This document shows positions 1-13,300 of a stretch of 64,000 nucleotides of DNA, one piece after another. The notes under the pieces were generated by a model. The model had not been told where the DNA came from and did no database searches. It worked only from the letters and a program-made list of their open reading frames with translations. The stretch covers positions 1,302,001 through 1,366,000 of the forward strand of contig JAUTDP010000010.1 of assembly GCA_033439795.1 (NCBI GenBank). The letters are read 5' to 3'. Each line of letters starts with the position of its first letter. Position 1 is the stretch's first letter. The DNA is from Sordaria brevicollis (Eukaryota > Ascomycota > Sordariomycetes > Sordariales > Sordariaceae). The position numbers were made by a program, and so were the translations under genes.

Positions 1-300
1 CGATTAGAATCCTTTATTCTATATAATTTAATTATTAATAAATTTGAGGACGGCGTCGCCCGCTTTTTTAAAATCGGTAATCGAGGATATTATTATAATT
101 ATTATTATTAATCGAATATCGCTGTTATTATTGTATTTTGCCGGGTTATTGTAATCGGGGGGTAGTAAATGAGACTTTTAATTGTAGAATAGTAGTAATA
201 TAGGGGTATTGAGAATAAGGGTATAGAGTATATATTATATAGAATCTATTCTATGACTAGGAAATCCCGCATACAGAAATTAGGGTTTTACCCAATACTC
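1..300. repeat. AT-rich, RIP-like relic
   Basis: This stretch is very rich in TA and TAT/ATT steps, with no usable reading frame, and changes to ordinary composition near position 300. That texture is typical of repeats mutated by repeat-induced point mutation (RIP) in Sordariales. No transposon protein fragment can be read in it, so the parent element is unknown. It probably continues left of the window. Confidence 0.55.
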
Positions 301-705
301 TAGATTATATAAGAAAGGCGGTGGCAGGAAACCCACCCCTGTATCTGACAGCTTCCCGCCCATGTCGACGATGTCGTGCATCGTGGGGAAGTGATGGGCC
401 CTGTTCTTGTTCAACTTCAATTGCCTTCAGGTGCACAACATCCTAGAGGTATGACTAGACACTATCAAAAAGAGTCCTCTTTGTTCATATCATGAGGCTC
501 CAAATCTTCAGGAGCACTTAAATTAAAGCTTGACCTTCCATTCATCTGGGACTAAACCGTTGCGCGATCTGCCCTCCCGCAGCCTCAAACCTTCCGATTC
601 CGGACTTTGTTGACTTACACCCCGGTGACGACATCCACTGACAAAGGCACAACTTCATAACTTCACAATTCACCACTCTCATTAAAATCAAAACCATTTT
701 CAACC
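301..705. other. Intergenic, upstream of the DUF202 gene
   Basis: Ordinary composition and no coding frame. It presumably holds the promoter and 5' leader of the gene at 706. No specific site is recognised. Confidence 0.5.
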
Positions 706-1372
706 ATGGCTTCAATACTAGAGGTATGTCTGTTTCAATAACCCTACCACACCTCACCACCCATAACTAACACAAACCCAGGCCCTCCAACCCTACCCCG
801 AAGACCGTCTCCACCTCCGTCTTCACCGCGCCCGCTCCGTCGTCCTCACCAGCCAAGAACTCGTCGAGATCCGCGCCGCCCAACGAACCTTCGAAGGCGC
901 CTACATGCGCACCGCCCTCTCGCAATTTTCCTTCGCTTTGATCATCCTCAAAATCTTCACGTCTGAATTCTACCCCATCGGCGCTCTCTTTGCCGTCTAT
1001 GGCGCCGCCGTCATATTGGTGGCTATTTATAGGCGGTATGAGGGGAATCGACAGTTTTTTGATCAGGAGGAGGAGGAAGACCTCGACGAGAACGACGGGG
1101 ACGACAATGACAGGAACGGGGTGGCGACGGGGTTTGATGCTGGACAGCAAGGGCTAGGGCAGGGACAGGTACGAGCGGCTGATGGGTTGGGACAGCAGCA
1201 GGGTGGTGGTGGCATGGGAGGAGAGCCCAGAAGAACGCTGGAAAGAAGGAGAACGATCGTGGTGGTCAAGAAAAAGTTTAGGACTAGCGCGAATAGCGTG
1301 GCCTTGTTGACGGGATTAAGTTTTGCGGCGTATGTGGCGTTGATGGTGTTGTTGTGGGATTTGAGTAAGTAA
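706..1372 (+). CDS. DUF202 family membrane protein
   Basis: Two exons, 706..723 and 782..1372, encode 202 aa. The 58-bp intron has a GTATGT donor, a CTAAC branch site and a CAG acceptor. The first exon carries only six codons, and its ATG is the only one that joins the downstream frame. The RAAQRTFEGAYMRTALS stretch (about residues 38-54) matches the RTxLAxxRT-like signature of DUF202. Hydrophobic segments follow at about 50-65 and 70-90, then an acidic and Gly/Gln-rich loop of roughly 70 residues, and a third membrane segment near the C-terminus. DUF202 proteins are small inner-membrane or vacuolar proteins, also found as the membrane anchor of VTC complexes, and their biochemical role here is unknown. 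The long low-complexity insert between the second and third membrane segments is unusual for the family. The family call is fairly secure and the function is not. Confidence 0.75.
724..781 (+). other. Intron of the DUF202 gene
   Basis: GTATGT donor at 724, CTAAC-like branch site near 765-770 and CAG acceptor ending at 781. Removing it joins the six-codon first exon to the main frame. Confidence 0.7.
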
Positions 1373-2926
1373 GGTAAGGGAAGTCAGGTTGGATTAGGCT
1401 GTGCCTCTGTAGGTGGGGCAAAAGATTTTTGTTGGTTAGGATGAGATAACTTTGTTTTCACCTCCTTTCTTGCTATCCGTTCGAGTGATGTCTAGCTACC
1501 AAAGTATGGATCGCATGTGAGTGATGTATTCCAAATTCACGTCCAGAGCCCATGGACATATCAGTCGTTAACACCTATATGTAACGGACAAATTTCGTAC
1601 GAAGCAAAGTCCGATAGATGTTCAAAAAGTCTCGCTAACATATATCATGAGTACCCAAGTTGCAGAGACTCTACACGAGCCCAAGCCTGTTCAAGGCCAG
1701 TCCATCTAGCATATCAAACTTCTACAAACATGAGAGAGAAAAAGACAAAAAAAAACACGAAGAATGGGGGTGAGGAGAAGGTTGTAAAGACACAGAGAAA
1801 ACAAAGCCATGTAATGAACATGATGAATGCAGCTATATATTCGTGTACTCCTGCTGCTCAAATTTTGTGTTTCCCTTCCCCGAAATCCAGTCGCTGACCA
1901 TGACATGATAGAAAAAGAAATTTACCACCCTATAAGTTTTGCCACGAAAAAAAGCCAGATAGGAAACGTGAAAACGACAAATTCCAGAAGTAATAAAAAG
2001 GGGGGATGCTCATCTAAGTAGCAGAGAAACAAGAACGCCGAGTGGAAAGCAACAATGTCACCACGTGGGCATTGCTTCTTCTCTCATCCTCCTCCATACC
2101 CGAGTCGTCGCCCACTTGAGCCGTCTGAGCCGTTCCGTGTGCCCATCCCGTCCCGCTCCTGTCCCCCGTCGAAGGAAATTCCTAGGAACCATGGTTGGGT
2201 TTGAACCACGTTGTGGAAAGCCATCCAAGCATCATTGTAAAGACTCAAGGTATGCGGGATGTAAACCAATCTTGTCTCTCTCCCCTCTTTTTCCCCATTC
2301 CGTCTCTTCCGATTTGTAAGTAATCATGTGTTTGTTGTATTCCATGTGCACGCGTACAAATTGAAACTATCAACCAGTCCCAACTTCAATTCGACCATGC
2401 CATGATGGTTGGTCTCATTGTCTGTTTGTACTGGTTGAGAACTTCCAATCTTGTTGGAGAAAGTGGGCATTCTGGTAAGAAATCACCCACTTCCTAGGCC
2501 GCCTCATGTGACTGATATATGATGTATCCCGTGCCGCAACGAAGCTCATTCGGTCAACTGGGCGGAACCTGTTTCCCGATTCTGTCTCGTGCATCTGGGA
2601 TGTCTGGGTGACAGGCGTTTTGATTAGCTGTGTATTGACTGAATGCCACACAAGAGAATCATCTCCACTTGAGCCGCATTATTTCCCGGAGACGTCGTTT
2701 ACGACCCCAGATGATAACTTCAGCTGTCGTGAACCTTGAGAGCCAAGAGACGGAGGTTGTCAATGTTGTGGAATCCGATAGTCAATAAAAGGTATGTCGA
2801 AAACCAGATCCACCCGTTGTTGACCTCCAAACTGACGAGCTCTCCAAAGTCAGCGACTTGCCCGCCACCCGTACTCAAACACGGCAAGACTCAAATAATG
2901 AGCTTGCTCCGGTGGGGTCTTTACCC
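1373..2926. other. Intergenic between convergent genes
   Basis: The 3' ends of the DUF202 gene and the Zn2Cys6 gene face each other across this stretch. Only short overlapping frames without family resemblance are present. I see no RNA gene or repeat. Confidence 0.5.
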
Positions 2927-4373
2927 CTACATGCCATGGCCCTGCTGGTTTCCACCTTCGCCATACCACGCCTGATAGCCCTCAGCAGGCTTGTTCGAGT
3001 ACTGATACGGCTGCTGCCACGACGGATACCCAGCGGGCGGGACGGCTCCAGCTGAGATGGCCGAGTGGGGATCTTGGCTTGTACCCGAAACGGTGTCGAT
3101 TCCAGGAATGGTAGTGGCAATCGGGGAAGGATACATGTCATTAGACATTCCGGACGACTTGCGATCATATGGACGGCCCATCTGCGCGGCTGGGGGATAC
3201 TGCTGGTTGGCCATGCCCTCGCCGCTGCCGCCAAAGGACATGGACCGAGACGAAGGAGCAGGATAGCCGGACGAAGACCACTCCATGCCATCTCGCGAGG
3301 ACTCGGAGCCCATCGAGGCTGCTGACCACGTGGCGGATTGGGGACCGTGAGGTGTGTAGGGGGAAAAGGCGGGGGTAATGGGGGATTCACTGGTATATGG
3401 TCTCCAGTTCGTGTTCATGTCACTCGGCTTCGATGTATTCGGACCGGCGTCAGGGGACATCCAGTTGGCCATGCCATGCTGACCATATTCGTACGATCGA
3501 GTGCTAGTGGCACTTGGGGGAACTATAGAACTTGTCAGTAAGGGCCACTACGTGTATTTTTGATTTGCGGCTTACTCTTAGAATCCGGAGCATAGTCTTC
3601 TGTACCAGAGGGCTTCATGGGGGGAGGCATGTTCGTGAGTGATGCTAGTGACAGATGGGGGTAGTTGGAATGGCCGTGAACGTCCGAAGGAACTCCATTC
3701 TGCATCGCCGGCGACGAAGACGTGGACGTGATCTTGGGTCCGGTGGAAGATCTCTGGGCCGACTTTTGTCGGCTTTCTTGTGGGGGCTGTTGATCTACGG
3801 GGTAGAAGCTGCATTCTTTCTTCAGACGAATGCAGTTGACACAGCGGGCCTGTACGTCGTTCTGGGACGGGATGCACCTGATCTTTCTGCGACGGCAATG
3901 TCCTGCAACTACAGTCAGTACAAGTGATTTTGATGGAAAGTTCATAGTTAGTACATACCGCAAGCGACAGATGTCCGATGATATCCTAGTTTGTTCCGTC
4001 TCTTCTCTCCCGAAAGAAGACCCTGATCGGGCGTCGTTGGGTCTCGTGGTGTGGGCGGCGGTTGACTTGTTTGCGATGCAGACATTGAACGCTTCGGCTT
4101 GTTCGCGAACGGGTAGGAGTCGGATCGATCTCTGCCCGCCTCTGGGCTGTGTCTGAGATCCATCCCTGAAGATCCTGGAGGCGGGACGGAATAGGGCATG
4201 TAACCGGAATGCTGGATATCCATCTCTGTGCCGTTCTGGGGCGGTGGCGGAGGATACTGGAAGGACATTATGTCTGTCATGGGCACTGAAGAGACGGCAG
4301 GATATATAGTGAAGTTACCAGATAGCCAGTTCTCGACTTTGGAATTGTTAAGGGGCGAGTGGGCTGCTGCCAT
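2927..4373 (-). CDS. Zn(2)-C6 fungal-type transcription factor
   Basis: Three exons on the minus strand (4373..3959, 3902..3576, 3522..2927) give 445 aa, with introns of 56 and 53 bp. The binuclear zinc cluster is complete: Cys138-x2-Cys141-x6-Cys148-x10-Cys159-x2-Cys162-x6-Cys169, with a basic RRRKIR patch. The first intron falls inside the motif, just after the first Cys. The cluster is followed by KKECSFYP. The rest is low complexity: a Pro/Gln/Ser-rich N-terminus before the cluster and a Ser/Pro/Gly/Tyr-rich tail after it. The Fungal_trans (MHR) domain usual in this class is not visible, so the protein is a short, cluster-central type. The start at MAAAHS was preferred over an in-frame ATG 54 codons upstream whose extension looks like leader sequence. 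An internal start (MTDI or MSFQY) is possible. It presumably binds DNA in the nucleus as a regulator; targets are unknown. The very long empty region upstream suggests a complex promoter. Confidence 0.85.
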
Positions 4374-7300
4374 CAAACGATCCTTCCGAGTTGTTCGAGC
4401 ACCTAGACCGGGGACTTCTGGATTACCGCACGCTTCAGCACCAAATAACGAGAGATGGAGGGAGGCGGATAATGGCCGGAATTGCGGGTGTGGTGGTCGA
4501 TCGTGGCCGAGTGTCCGAATACCGTGGTTCCTCAATAAGCGGTGCTAATTCTCCGCGTCTGGGGTGTCAATGTGCAAAGGTCTTGAAGATGTGGTTAGCG
4601 GGTGGTCTGAGATGCCGCAATCTGGAATATGGGTCAAAACAGTGGGAAGAGATGACTATAAACTAATTTGGGTACCAGATATGTGAAGGGGAAGTGGAAG
4701 AAGTACCTTTGCAATTGATCAGGAGTAGATGAACCGGAGAAGAGGTAGCGAATAGGCGGACCAATGAGGATGACGAACAACTTGGGATTTGCGACAGCCG
4801 GGATAAGAGGACCAGAGCAATATGGGCGGCGTTAGAGACACCCCTTTTTGCTGATTGTGGTTGGGCTGAAGGGTAGTGACAGCGGCAACTTCCTGAAAGA
4901 TGCTGATGCAAGGTGTTGATGCAGCAACAAGGAGTTGGGCTATATTCGATTTAAGATATGGGTACCTACACACCATGATATGAGTTAGTGCCAAAGGAAA
5001 AGGAAGCATATCAGTTATCTGATGGGCTTGCCTACCTCAAAGTATACTAGGGGAATGAGGTGCCGGGTAGTATCTGGGGAAGCCGGCGCCTGCTGACTGC
5101 AGTTTGGAGAACCTTTCTGCCGTGCTCAAAGGCACAAGCGAGGGGATGCTTGGTCTGAAACCGGAGCCCCAAGCTTTCGCGTAGGTCTCGTTGGAAGTAG
5201 CCTGGTTTAGTGACCTATGTATATCGTCAAGATATTTTTATGTTGTGGCCAAAATAACCTTTGTGGTCAAGGCACAACAGATTTCGCCGCTGCTGGGCTT
5301 TGGATGTTGATCTAGTGCTGGCAATGATAGTTTTTTGCTTTTGCGCTGTTCCAGGCGTTGACAGGGTCGAAAAAGGCGGTCGTGCTCGTGCGTTGAAATG
5401 CTGCAGTCGATGATGCTCGGCCGCTACTTGCAAGGGGGAAGCGGTCGAACCCGGCCGGGTGGAGGATAGCTCTGGCTGGCTGTGGGATATCGGCCACTTG
5501 CATATGTCAAAAGGAGCCGCACAAAGTTCAACACTTGGAACCCAGTCAAAGTCGTCGGCTAATCTGGTGTTGGCCGTACGAAGGAGTTCGAGGTTGTGGT
5601 CAAGAAGTGCTCGAAGAGTCAAGGCGTAGTTCAGCTCCAGTTAAATGCCTGCTGATGCCATACCAGTGAAGGTGCAAGTCGCTAATCCTGCGGAAACGCA
5701 CGAGCGATAAGCCGTGTGAATGTCCTGGCCGTTCAGCTTGTCTGATCTTAAGCCGCTTTTAGTTGACGGAGGGGGTAGAAGACCCTGCTTGATCAGAGCG
5801 ACTGACGATGCGAAATTGATATAACAGGTTCTACGCCACACCACAATGCTTGTTGCAAATATGATGGTTGATCGGGGTAAGCGACAGCTGGTATAAAGGT
5901 GAAATTGCTGATATGCCAAAATATCGAGGATCGACGAGCCCAGACAGGCGCTTCTTGAGGCCGGATACAGCCGTGCTTGGAAGATTGAAAGTGGTGTTGT
6001 GGTCGTTACGCTCTGCGCTTTCTTTTCTTTTTCTGACTTTGCTTCGTGGGTTTTTGCCCGACTGCGGCGGCTGTTGTGATTTTTATTTGTAGAGCTTTTG
6101 CAGCGAATGAGCTCTCGGCCCCAGATGTTGCTCAAGAAAAGGCGTTCCAGGTTGGACGCTTATTGTTGAGCGGTGATCAAGTGGTGGTTGAGGCTGGTGC
6201 TCGTCACAATAAATCAGATGTCTGGGGTCGTCATAGGTCCGGGTGAATGTACCTAGGTAAGGTATGGAAGGCAGGCGTGCCTTGGGGAAGCAAGAAAAAA
6301 GACGGACCTGTCTCAAGATGAGATGAAACGACCGCGCGTTGACCAGGTCAAGTAATGCACCTTAATGCAACGAGATTGAATGGACAATGAGGGAGTGTTG
6401 GGATGAAAAGGACAAGGCAACGTCCACCTAAAGATGAAAGTGGAATATGATGCAAGAAGGAGTGGCGAGAATGAGCAAAGAGACGACGCACAAGGACCAA
6501 AGGACAGAAAGGTCACATCGATTAAAGACCGTAAAATATATTAAAGCCTCTTGTCGTTTTCCCAAATCTCTTTATCCCCTCGCACCCCTCCAACCCTTGC
6601 ACGGTCACTCTGCCACTGGCAACGTAAGAGGAAATGGGCAAGAAAAAGTGCACCGCAATGCGAGTGTGAAAGCTGTTGGAGCCGGAGCATGCCAGACAAT
6701 GAAGTACCCGGACAAGGAAGGAACCCAAAAATGGCTCTAGGCAATCACAAGCCAAGGGCATAGAACGAGGAAGCAGGCCGAAAAGCACGTATCCTCAACG
6801 GTTTTGACGGCATGTTCCATCGAAAACTTCGGGTTCTCGGTCACCTCAAGATGCCTGTGACTTTGATGTTAGTGCTGCTCTCATTCCGTGTCATGAAGCA
6901 AAAGCAAATTGAAGGGAACTCGCCAGTCTAGACCTACTGGGTCTTCCCACCCCAAGTCCTCACATGATGGTGGTCGGGATACTCTCTCGAAAGCGGGCTA
7001 AGCCACAATAGCTACCTTGGAACGACGGAGGCTGCCATCGTCTTTGCCCACTTCCCTTTGACTTGACCAGTGCTAAAGGCTGAAACACCACAGTCAACCC
7101 CCCTCCCCTGATCAGCCATCGGGCTTTTCGGAAGGAAAACTCTATTTCCTTCCATTGCTTCCACCACTAACTTGATTAACCGACCTGGACTTCCTAGACT
7201 CCGGTTATTGTTTCGAGGGATGCAGCACCTCTACCGATGCGCCATGGTACGCTGCACTCAACGTCGATGCCACGTTGGTGGAATCAATGATGTTTGGCAA

Positions 7301-10300
7301 CGAGTTTGTATATGCACGAGGTACCTTTTCCATGGTCGAAAGCCATCCCTTAATATCCCTCTGGTACCCCTGCACTCGCATGTGAGTACCTGTGCGCAGC
7401 TGCTCTGACTGCAAAGTACTTGAACACACATACTTGGTACTTGGTGTCACAGGCACAGTAGGAGATGCTTGGCCGGATATACTTGGCTAGAGACCCCTTT
7501 CCTGCGTATTATCGCTGGAATGATTTGGACCAAGCGTTGCCTTATGCCCCTCCCTCCCTCCACTCATCGAAGCTTCTTTGTTGCCACTAGGCCCGGTCCA
7601 AAGAAGACGCTGAGATGACATGCATACCTAGGATGCTCTAGTGAAGCCTTGTACCCTTGTTGACCGCAGTCAGGATCATGCGCGGAAGAGTGGCATTCAG
7701 CAAGCAGGGTAGGGGCCCCCGTGAACAGGATCGGATCTTGGAGTTTTTCGATTTCGACATGGAACCTGATCATATGGGGAAAGCCTGCGATGTGGTGTCG
7801 GTGTTGTTAGTCCTCCCACGGTCCCGATAAGGTGCAACGCAGAGACGGCGCCTGCGTATAGTGACCACGAGCGCTTCGTAGTGGGTGTATGCGCGAGGCC
7901 TGCGCGTGGCAGCCTGACCTCGGTCCTTTGTTCAGCTATTAAAGTCGCCATGAGGACATTGTGCTTGAAGGTTATCGTTGACTTTTGGTCAAAGAATGTG
8001 TCCCTGCCAGGTTAAAAAGCCCGCTTTATCCCTGGCACGTCTGTGCAAATAAATGTCAAGGGTCACATACCTGTGCCTGCCATGATAGGTTGAGGACTGT
8101 CTGAGCCCTGGGATCATTCCCGTTTGGAGTCAAGCGTCTCGTAAGCCACACCACTTGTAAAGATGCCAAGAATGCGTAACCCCCCCGGTCCGTTGTTCTT
8201 GGCCCCGTTGTTGCAGTTGAAGCTGTCCTTCGTTCGGGAAAGAATTGCTCACCTCTTCCACTAGCCCACCAAGGCGTCATGCTTGTGGCCTTTGTAAATC
8301 GTCGACTTGCACCGGTCTCGTATTATTCTGAGGTTCTTTTTCGCCGGGACGGATATCGTTGTGGGCATTCCTGTGTGGAAGAGACACGGTCGGTCGGATA
8401 GATGTCATTGCTGGCTCTCAGCAACGTGGCAGTCGAATGCGAACTCTGTTGTGAAAACCCAAACAATCTGGCGCCAACTTCCTGTGAGCGCTGGACGTCA
8501 GCAGAAGACGAGAAACTCAGCATGCGATCCATGGAACCTGATGCGCTTGTCCAGTCAGTATTTTCATGCATGTCTCTTTTAGCCCGGCCCAGACTGTTAA
8601 CGAGCGTCATAAAGTCGTTACCGTACCTTGCATCAGCGACCTACCTAAAAGGTTCTCGGAGACATTCTGTGTCTGTCGTGGCAGCAGTACGGGGCCTGGC
8701 ACTCGGAAGGAACAATGATTTTAGCCAATCTCACGGCTTTTCCAGGATTGCTCTCGGTCTCTCTTCTTTCATGAACCGGTTGCTCCAGCTGCAGTGCGAC
8801 ACAGGACAGTGGTTGCGATATTGGCCATTTGGCACTGGTGCAGTGATATGGCAGATGCTGCTATCGCTGAATAACACTCTCAAGCTGGTAAAATGCCGGC
8901 TAGTATATAGCGCTGCTAGGTCGCATTGGGAGCCATGGAAGCCTCCCTGCGATCATGTAACGCTGCAAGGGCCGCATCCCCGAGACAGGGTCATCTTGGT
9001 GGACGGCTTGAGGACACTCTTGCGAGGTTGAACTTTTGGAACCAGGCCTGGAAGATGTTGCTGCTGAGCAAGCCAGTGTGGCCTATATCGTCAGAGGCTT
9101 GGGCTAACGACCGGTGAGCGACATCACGCTATCTTTCAAGCAGAGTCCATGGTTTGGGCAGTAATGCTTAACTCAACGGTCAGCATACCCGATAACAATC
9201 CTGGCTTGTCGGTCTGTGTAACAAGCTTTTGCATCCTAGAGAATCCGTCAACCAACGGTCTCAAACAAAGAGATATGTCGAAGCTTGATAAGGATGCCAG
9301 ACAGTGTCAGTATGGAGAAGATGGGAGCCCAAACTCAATACTGACCTTTTCTAATACCTCTGAGGATCCAGGAAGGCCTCTTTTCCGACATGGGTTGGGA
9401 GGTGGGTTATGGATCAGCCCAGATCTCGTTGACACAAGCGCGCTTACAAGCAATGTGTCGATGAGAGATTGATCGCCGCCAAGGGTCCGATGGGCAGCCA
9501 ATCATCAAAGTCTCGGTCGAGAACGATAGCTGCTTGGATGTGTATGCGTGGTTAAATGACGTGCGAAGAAGGGCCGGTCTGAGTGTCGTCCATTGCAGCT
9601 CAACCTGACAGACGCCCATGTTCTATTGCCAGGGTTGGTGATAGTGACGACGGTTCAGGACAATGCCCGCCGGGCAGAAACAGCGACCCGGAGGTGAAGC
9701 GATTGATGATTTTGCCCGAACAATGGATTTCAGAGACACAAGTGGAGGACACAAAATTTTCACCAAGTGGGAGTTCGAGTGATGAAGTCGGCAACTGCGT
9801 GGTCACGGTGTTCCTGCTGGCCCAGTGCGGTGAGTGTACTTGCCGCCGGCAATGGAAAGCATGCACTTACCCAGCTGCAGCAAAACGAAAGATGAACACT
9901 ACAACAACAGGAAGTACCTTTACTCACAATCAAGGTGCAGAGGTACTTGTGATGGAGCCAGATCGCTTGGACTTCCAGATCCTGCATTGTCACAGCTCTT
10001 CCTTCTCTGCACCTGCCCTATAAGATATGTCAAAACTCGACTCCGGCCCGAATCAGACGTCGGGTGGAATAGACGACCACTGCACTCTTTCCCTCACCAC
10101 CTCTTGCGATAATTTCCCCTCATTTCAACTTACTCGCATTTTTCACACAGCACTGGGCCAAAGAAGTGCGCTCCTTCCTCATGGAGTCAAGGTGGCCACG
10201 CCACCGACAGGCGACAACCACCTAAGACGGAGCGAGGTTGAATTGGATTGAGATGTGACGCAATATCGATGCTGAACTCCGAACCTCGATGTGGGGTGAC

Positions 10301-13300
10301 ACCCAACGAAGACACTCGACTCTCAACCTCCGACATGATTTTTACTGGCTAAATTACCAGTCACTTCCGTATCTTCTGTTGGCGACGATCAACTCTGCCC
10401 AAAGGTTATGGATACCGCCATGGTTTTCGGGCCACAAAGCGACTCACTCGGACCAAACGACAGCTGGGGCCAAACCCTCCGGACTTAGCACAATACTTTG
10501 AGCGAGATATATGATTGACATTCCATTGCCTAGCACCTCCCCACCTGGTCACTTGGCAATACCCTGTCAGTCCAAGTCACAACACCTTGTGCAGCGCTAT
10601 AACTGATGGTGGTTGGCTCTTGGCTGATATCAAAAGGCATGTTCATTAGTAGGTAGCCTCGCACCTTCAGGGGCACATTCGACATACACACATGTTTGAC
10701 TACCTAGAGGTAGGCATATCCTCGTATGCCGGGCGAGCGGGATATGGCCAGCAAGTCAGACAGTGAGACAACCACATCCACCAGGACCCTTAGTCCCACG
10801 AGAGACATCAGATCTAGACACATCCGCATCAGCACAGCAGCAGGCGACAGGTAACCCACCGAACCCTCCCGTAGAACACGACCCTGCAACGGCTACCGTG
10901 ACGCTACACGGCCTGTTCCGCTCAGCCCTAGCTGTCCCGATGAGCGCGGCACGCTTAGGTCTGTCCACTTGCCGCTGCGGCTGGCTTCCAGCTCCGGTGT
11001 TTCCAAGCATTAGACGCCCTTGCGCGCTTGCGGCCGTTAGGAAAATGTAACAAGCCTCGCTAACGGTGGCTAGACATCCAGGGCTCAACGTTGGGAGATA
11101 TCTCTGGGGAAAACTACCATCGACCACCTCAGACTGTGGCTTACATCGCACAAACCAAAGCCTGCGCAAAAACTCGACCATCTGTCCACTCAGTTCGGTC
11201 CTTGAGCACTGGGCGGATTTCCTGCACGGCCATACAAGCGCTTTAATATCGTCGGATCTTCGGCTCACCTTCCTCGAGCGTGTGGCAGACGAGCCTTGGC
11301 AAAGACAGGGGTCTACTCACGACTTCGTCGACTAAGTTTTCCTCTCGGCTTCTCCCTCCCACATTATCCAGTAGCCGGCAATCAATGACTGCATTTCCGA
11401 CCAAGCGATCTTTCTGCAGTCCAGATCCCAGCAATACACTTTCCATTATACAGCTCGTAAATATTCAGCTGCGTGTTATCAAGCCACTGTTCTTGTCAAA
11501 TGTCGACCCTTTTTAATTACAGGACAATGTGTTTAGAGCAACAATACTAACACGGGTTTTAGGCAAAATACTTTGATACGTCCTTGCGGCCATACAATTT
11601 TAACACAATAGGACATGGATGGCCTCCGCAGACTACATGGACGGTCGGCTTACATTGTGAGCATCGATATGTCCCAGGCCAATCAATGTCTGATATGATC
11701 TACCTTGCGCTGACGATGGCCATTACTCCAGTGTGTTCACTTTCTGGCATCAAGCATGCGAGAGAACGGTTTCTTGCGTCAGGAGGAGCATATTTGGCAC
11801 ACTTCGCACAAAAATTCAGCGCGCAAACCTTCTTCCGAGCTAGTCCGAGCTAGTATGTTACTGATACTGATGGCGCGACAACCCCCGGGCCTTGTTTGAC
11901 ACTATCCGAAGCTTTGCAGAGAGAAGGCGAGCGTGCTGGTGCTTCTTCTCCTTCTTCGATTTCCATTCCGCAGCCCTACATCCCGATACTGTCGTTCTGG
12001 AATCCTTCCATTCGAGTCCTTCGATTGCAGCTGGGCCAACAGACTTTCGGCGAATCCAGCGAACTCGCACACCGCCTCCGCGTGCTTCCAATTACATCGC
12101 ATGTCGCAATCACATCTTCTGGGCTCTTAGCTGAAACGCTTCTTCTCTGAAATTGGCGCTTGGCTTTGTAATTTCTATGAAGTTGAACTGGAAGAAGAGG
12201 CACCAACAACGCATTCCAGCACAGTACCCTTCAAGCCGGCTACCATTCGCATCATTGCACTGTTTTTATGTGCGATTACCTGGTTGTATTGGGATACGTG
12301 TAAAGGCCGCTCAAGTGGTGGCTCCTAGATGGGAATGGTGATGACAGAATGGGTGAGGGACTTGGGAACGAGGTCCAATCAATCAACCACTCCGACTCAT
12401 TTCGGAGACGACACGGCTGATGTCCACGAGATAGTGGTCGCACCTGAACGCCTCATCGTCCAACAACGACAGAAAGGTTAGCCAGGCAATCGAGGTTCTT
12501 GCCTCTCTCGGTCCCGACTTATCCTTTGGTTGTTGTGCGCTCTTCTCCCAACAACAGGTGCGTAATACCGAAGCAAACACATTCCTGAGAACCCTTGAAG
12601 GCCTTGTGAACTTGCGAATGGCATCACTTTCTTATCATCGCAGTATTTTGTGCGGACCACAACTTACCATCGCCGGATTTTCCACTGGTCCATCAAAGGT
12701 CATTATTTTCATCAGACCCCCTTGTTGCTCAAGACTTTGCTCTGACAACACCACATTCATTTACCTCAAACGTGTCTGCTTCCTCTTGATGCTCGCCCTG
12801 AATCCATTTGTAAGCCTTCTTCTCGCTGCTGTTGATTTAACAAAAGCAAGGGAGATTTCGGCCGAAGCAGTCTGACTGCAACAAAACCCCTTTTATGCCA
12901 TGCATGACGCCGGACCAGACCAGAAGGTTTCGACAAAGCTTCCCTTGCTCACTAAAGAAGCAGAAAACAAACCTCTTCCTTGCTTGGCATGCAGATGTCA
13001 GGTACCCAGGCCCTGTCCTTGTCGACGGCGACTACCGTTGTCCTTGTCATCAGGCCCTTGCCTGAATGATGGGGATGTTGGTGGTGGGCAGAACGACTTG
13101 TCACATTTCATATTTTCGCCCTCTTCTTTTCCCTGTTTCTTAGTGGCTTACCGTTGGCAGATCTTCCAAAGCTCTCCCCAAACATCTTTCTCCGAGAAAA
13201 GCGATCCGGAGAAAACGTCGAAAAAGATCTCCCATACTCCGCAAAAAGCAACGAATTGCTGCTGGCCAAAAAAGAAAACCGTTGAGGCAGGCTACTTTAC

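Noticed and set aside
3948..4535. Longer N-terminus of the Zn2Cys6 protein starting at 4535
   Set aside because: The extra 54 residues lack the character of the downstream protein and look like translated leader. The ATG at 4373 was preferred, though the longer form is not excluded.
5641..6135. 164-codon open frame on the minus strand behind the Zn2Cys6 gene
   Set aside because: Composition and sequence look random, and no splice path joins it to the regulator.
8402..9031. 209-codon open frame on the plus strand
   Set aside because: No domain, no start context, no spliced extension and no family resemblance. It lies in a gene-poor region and is probably a chance frame.
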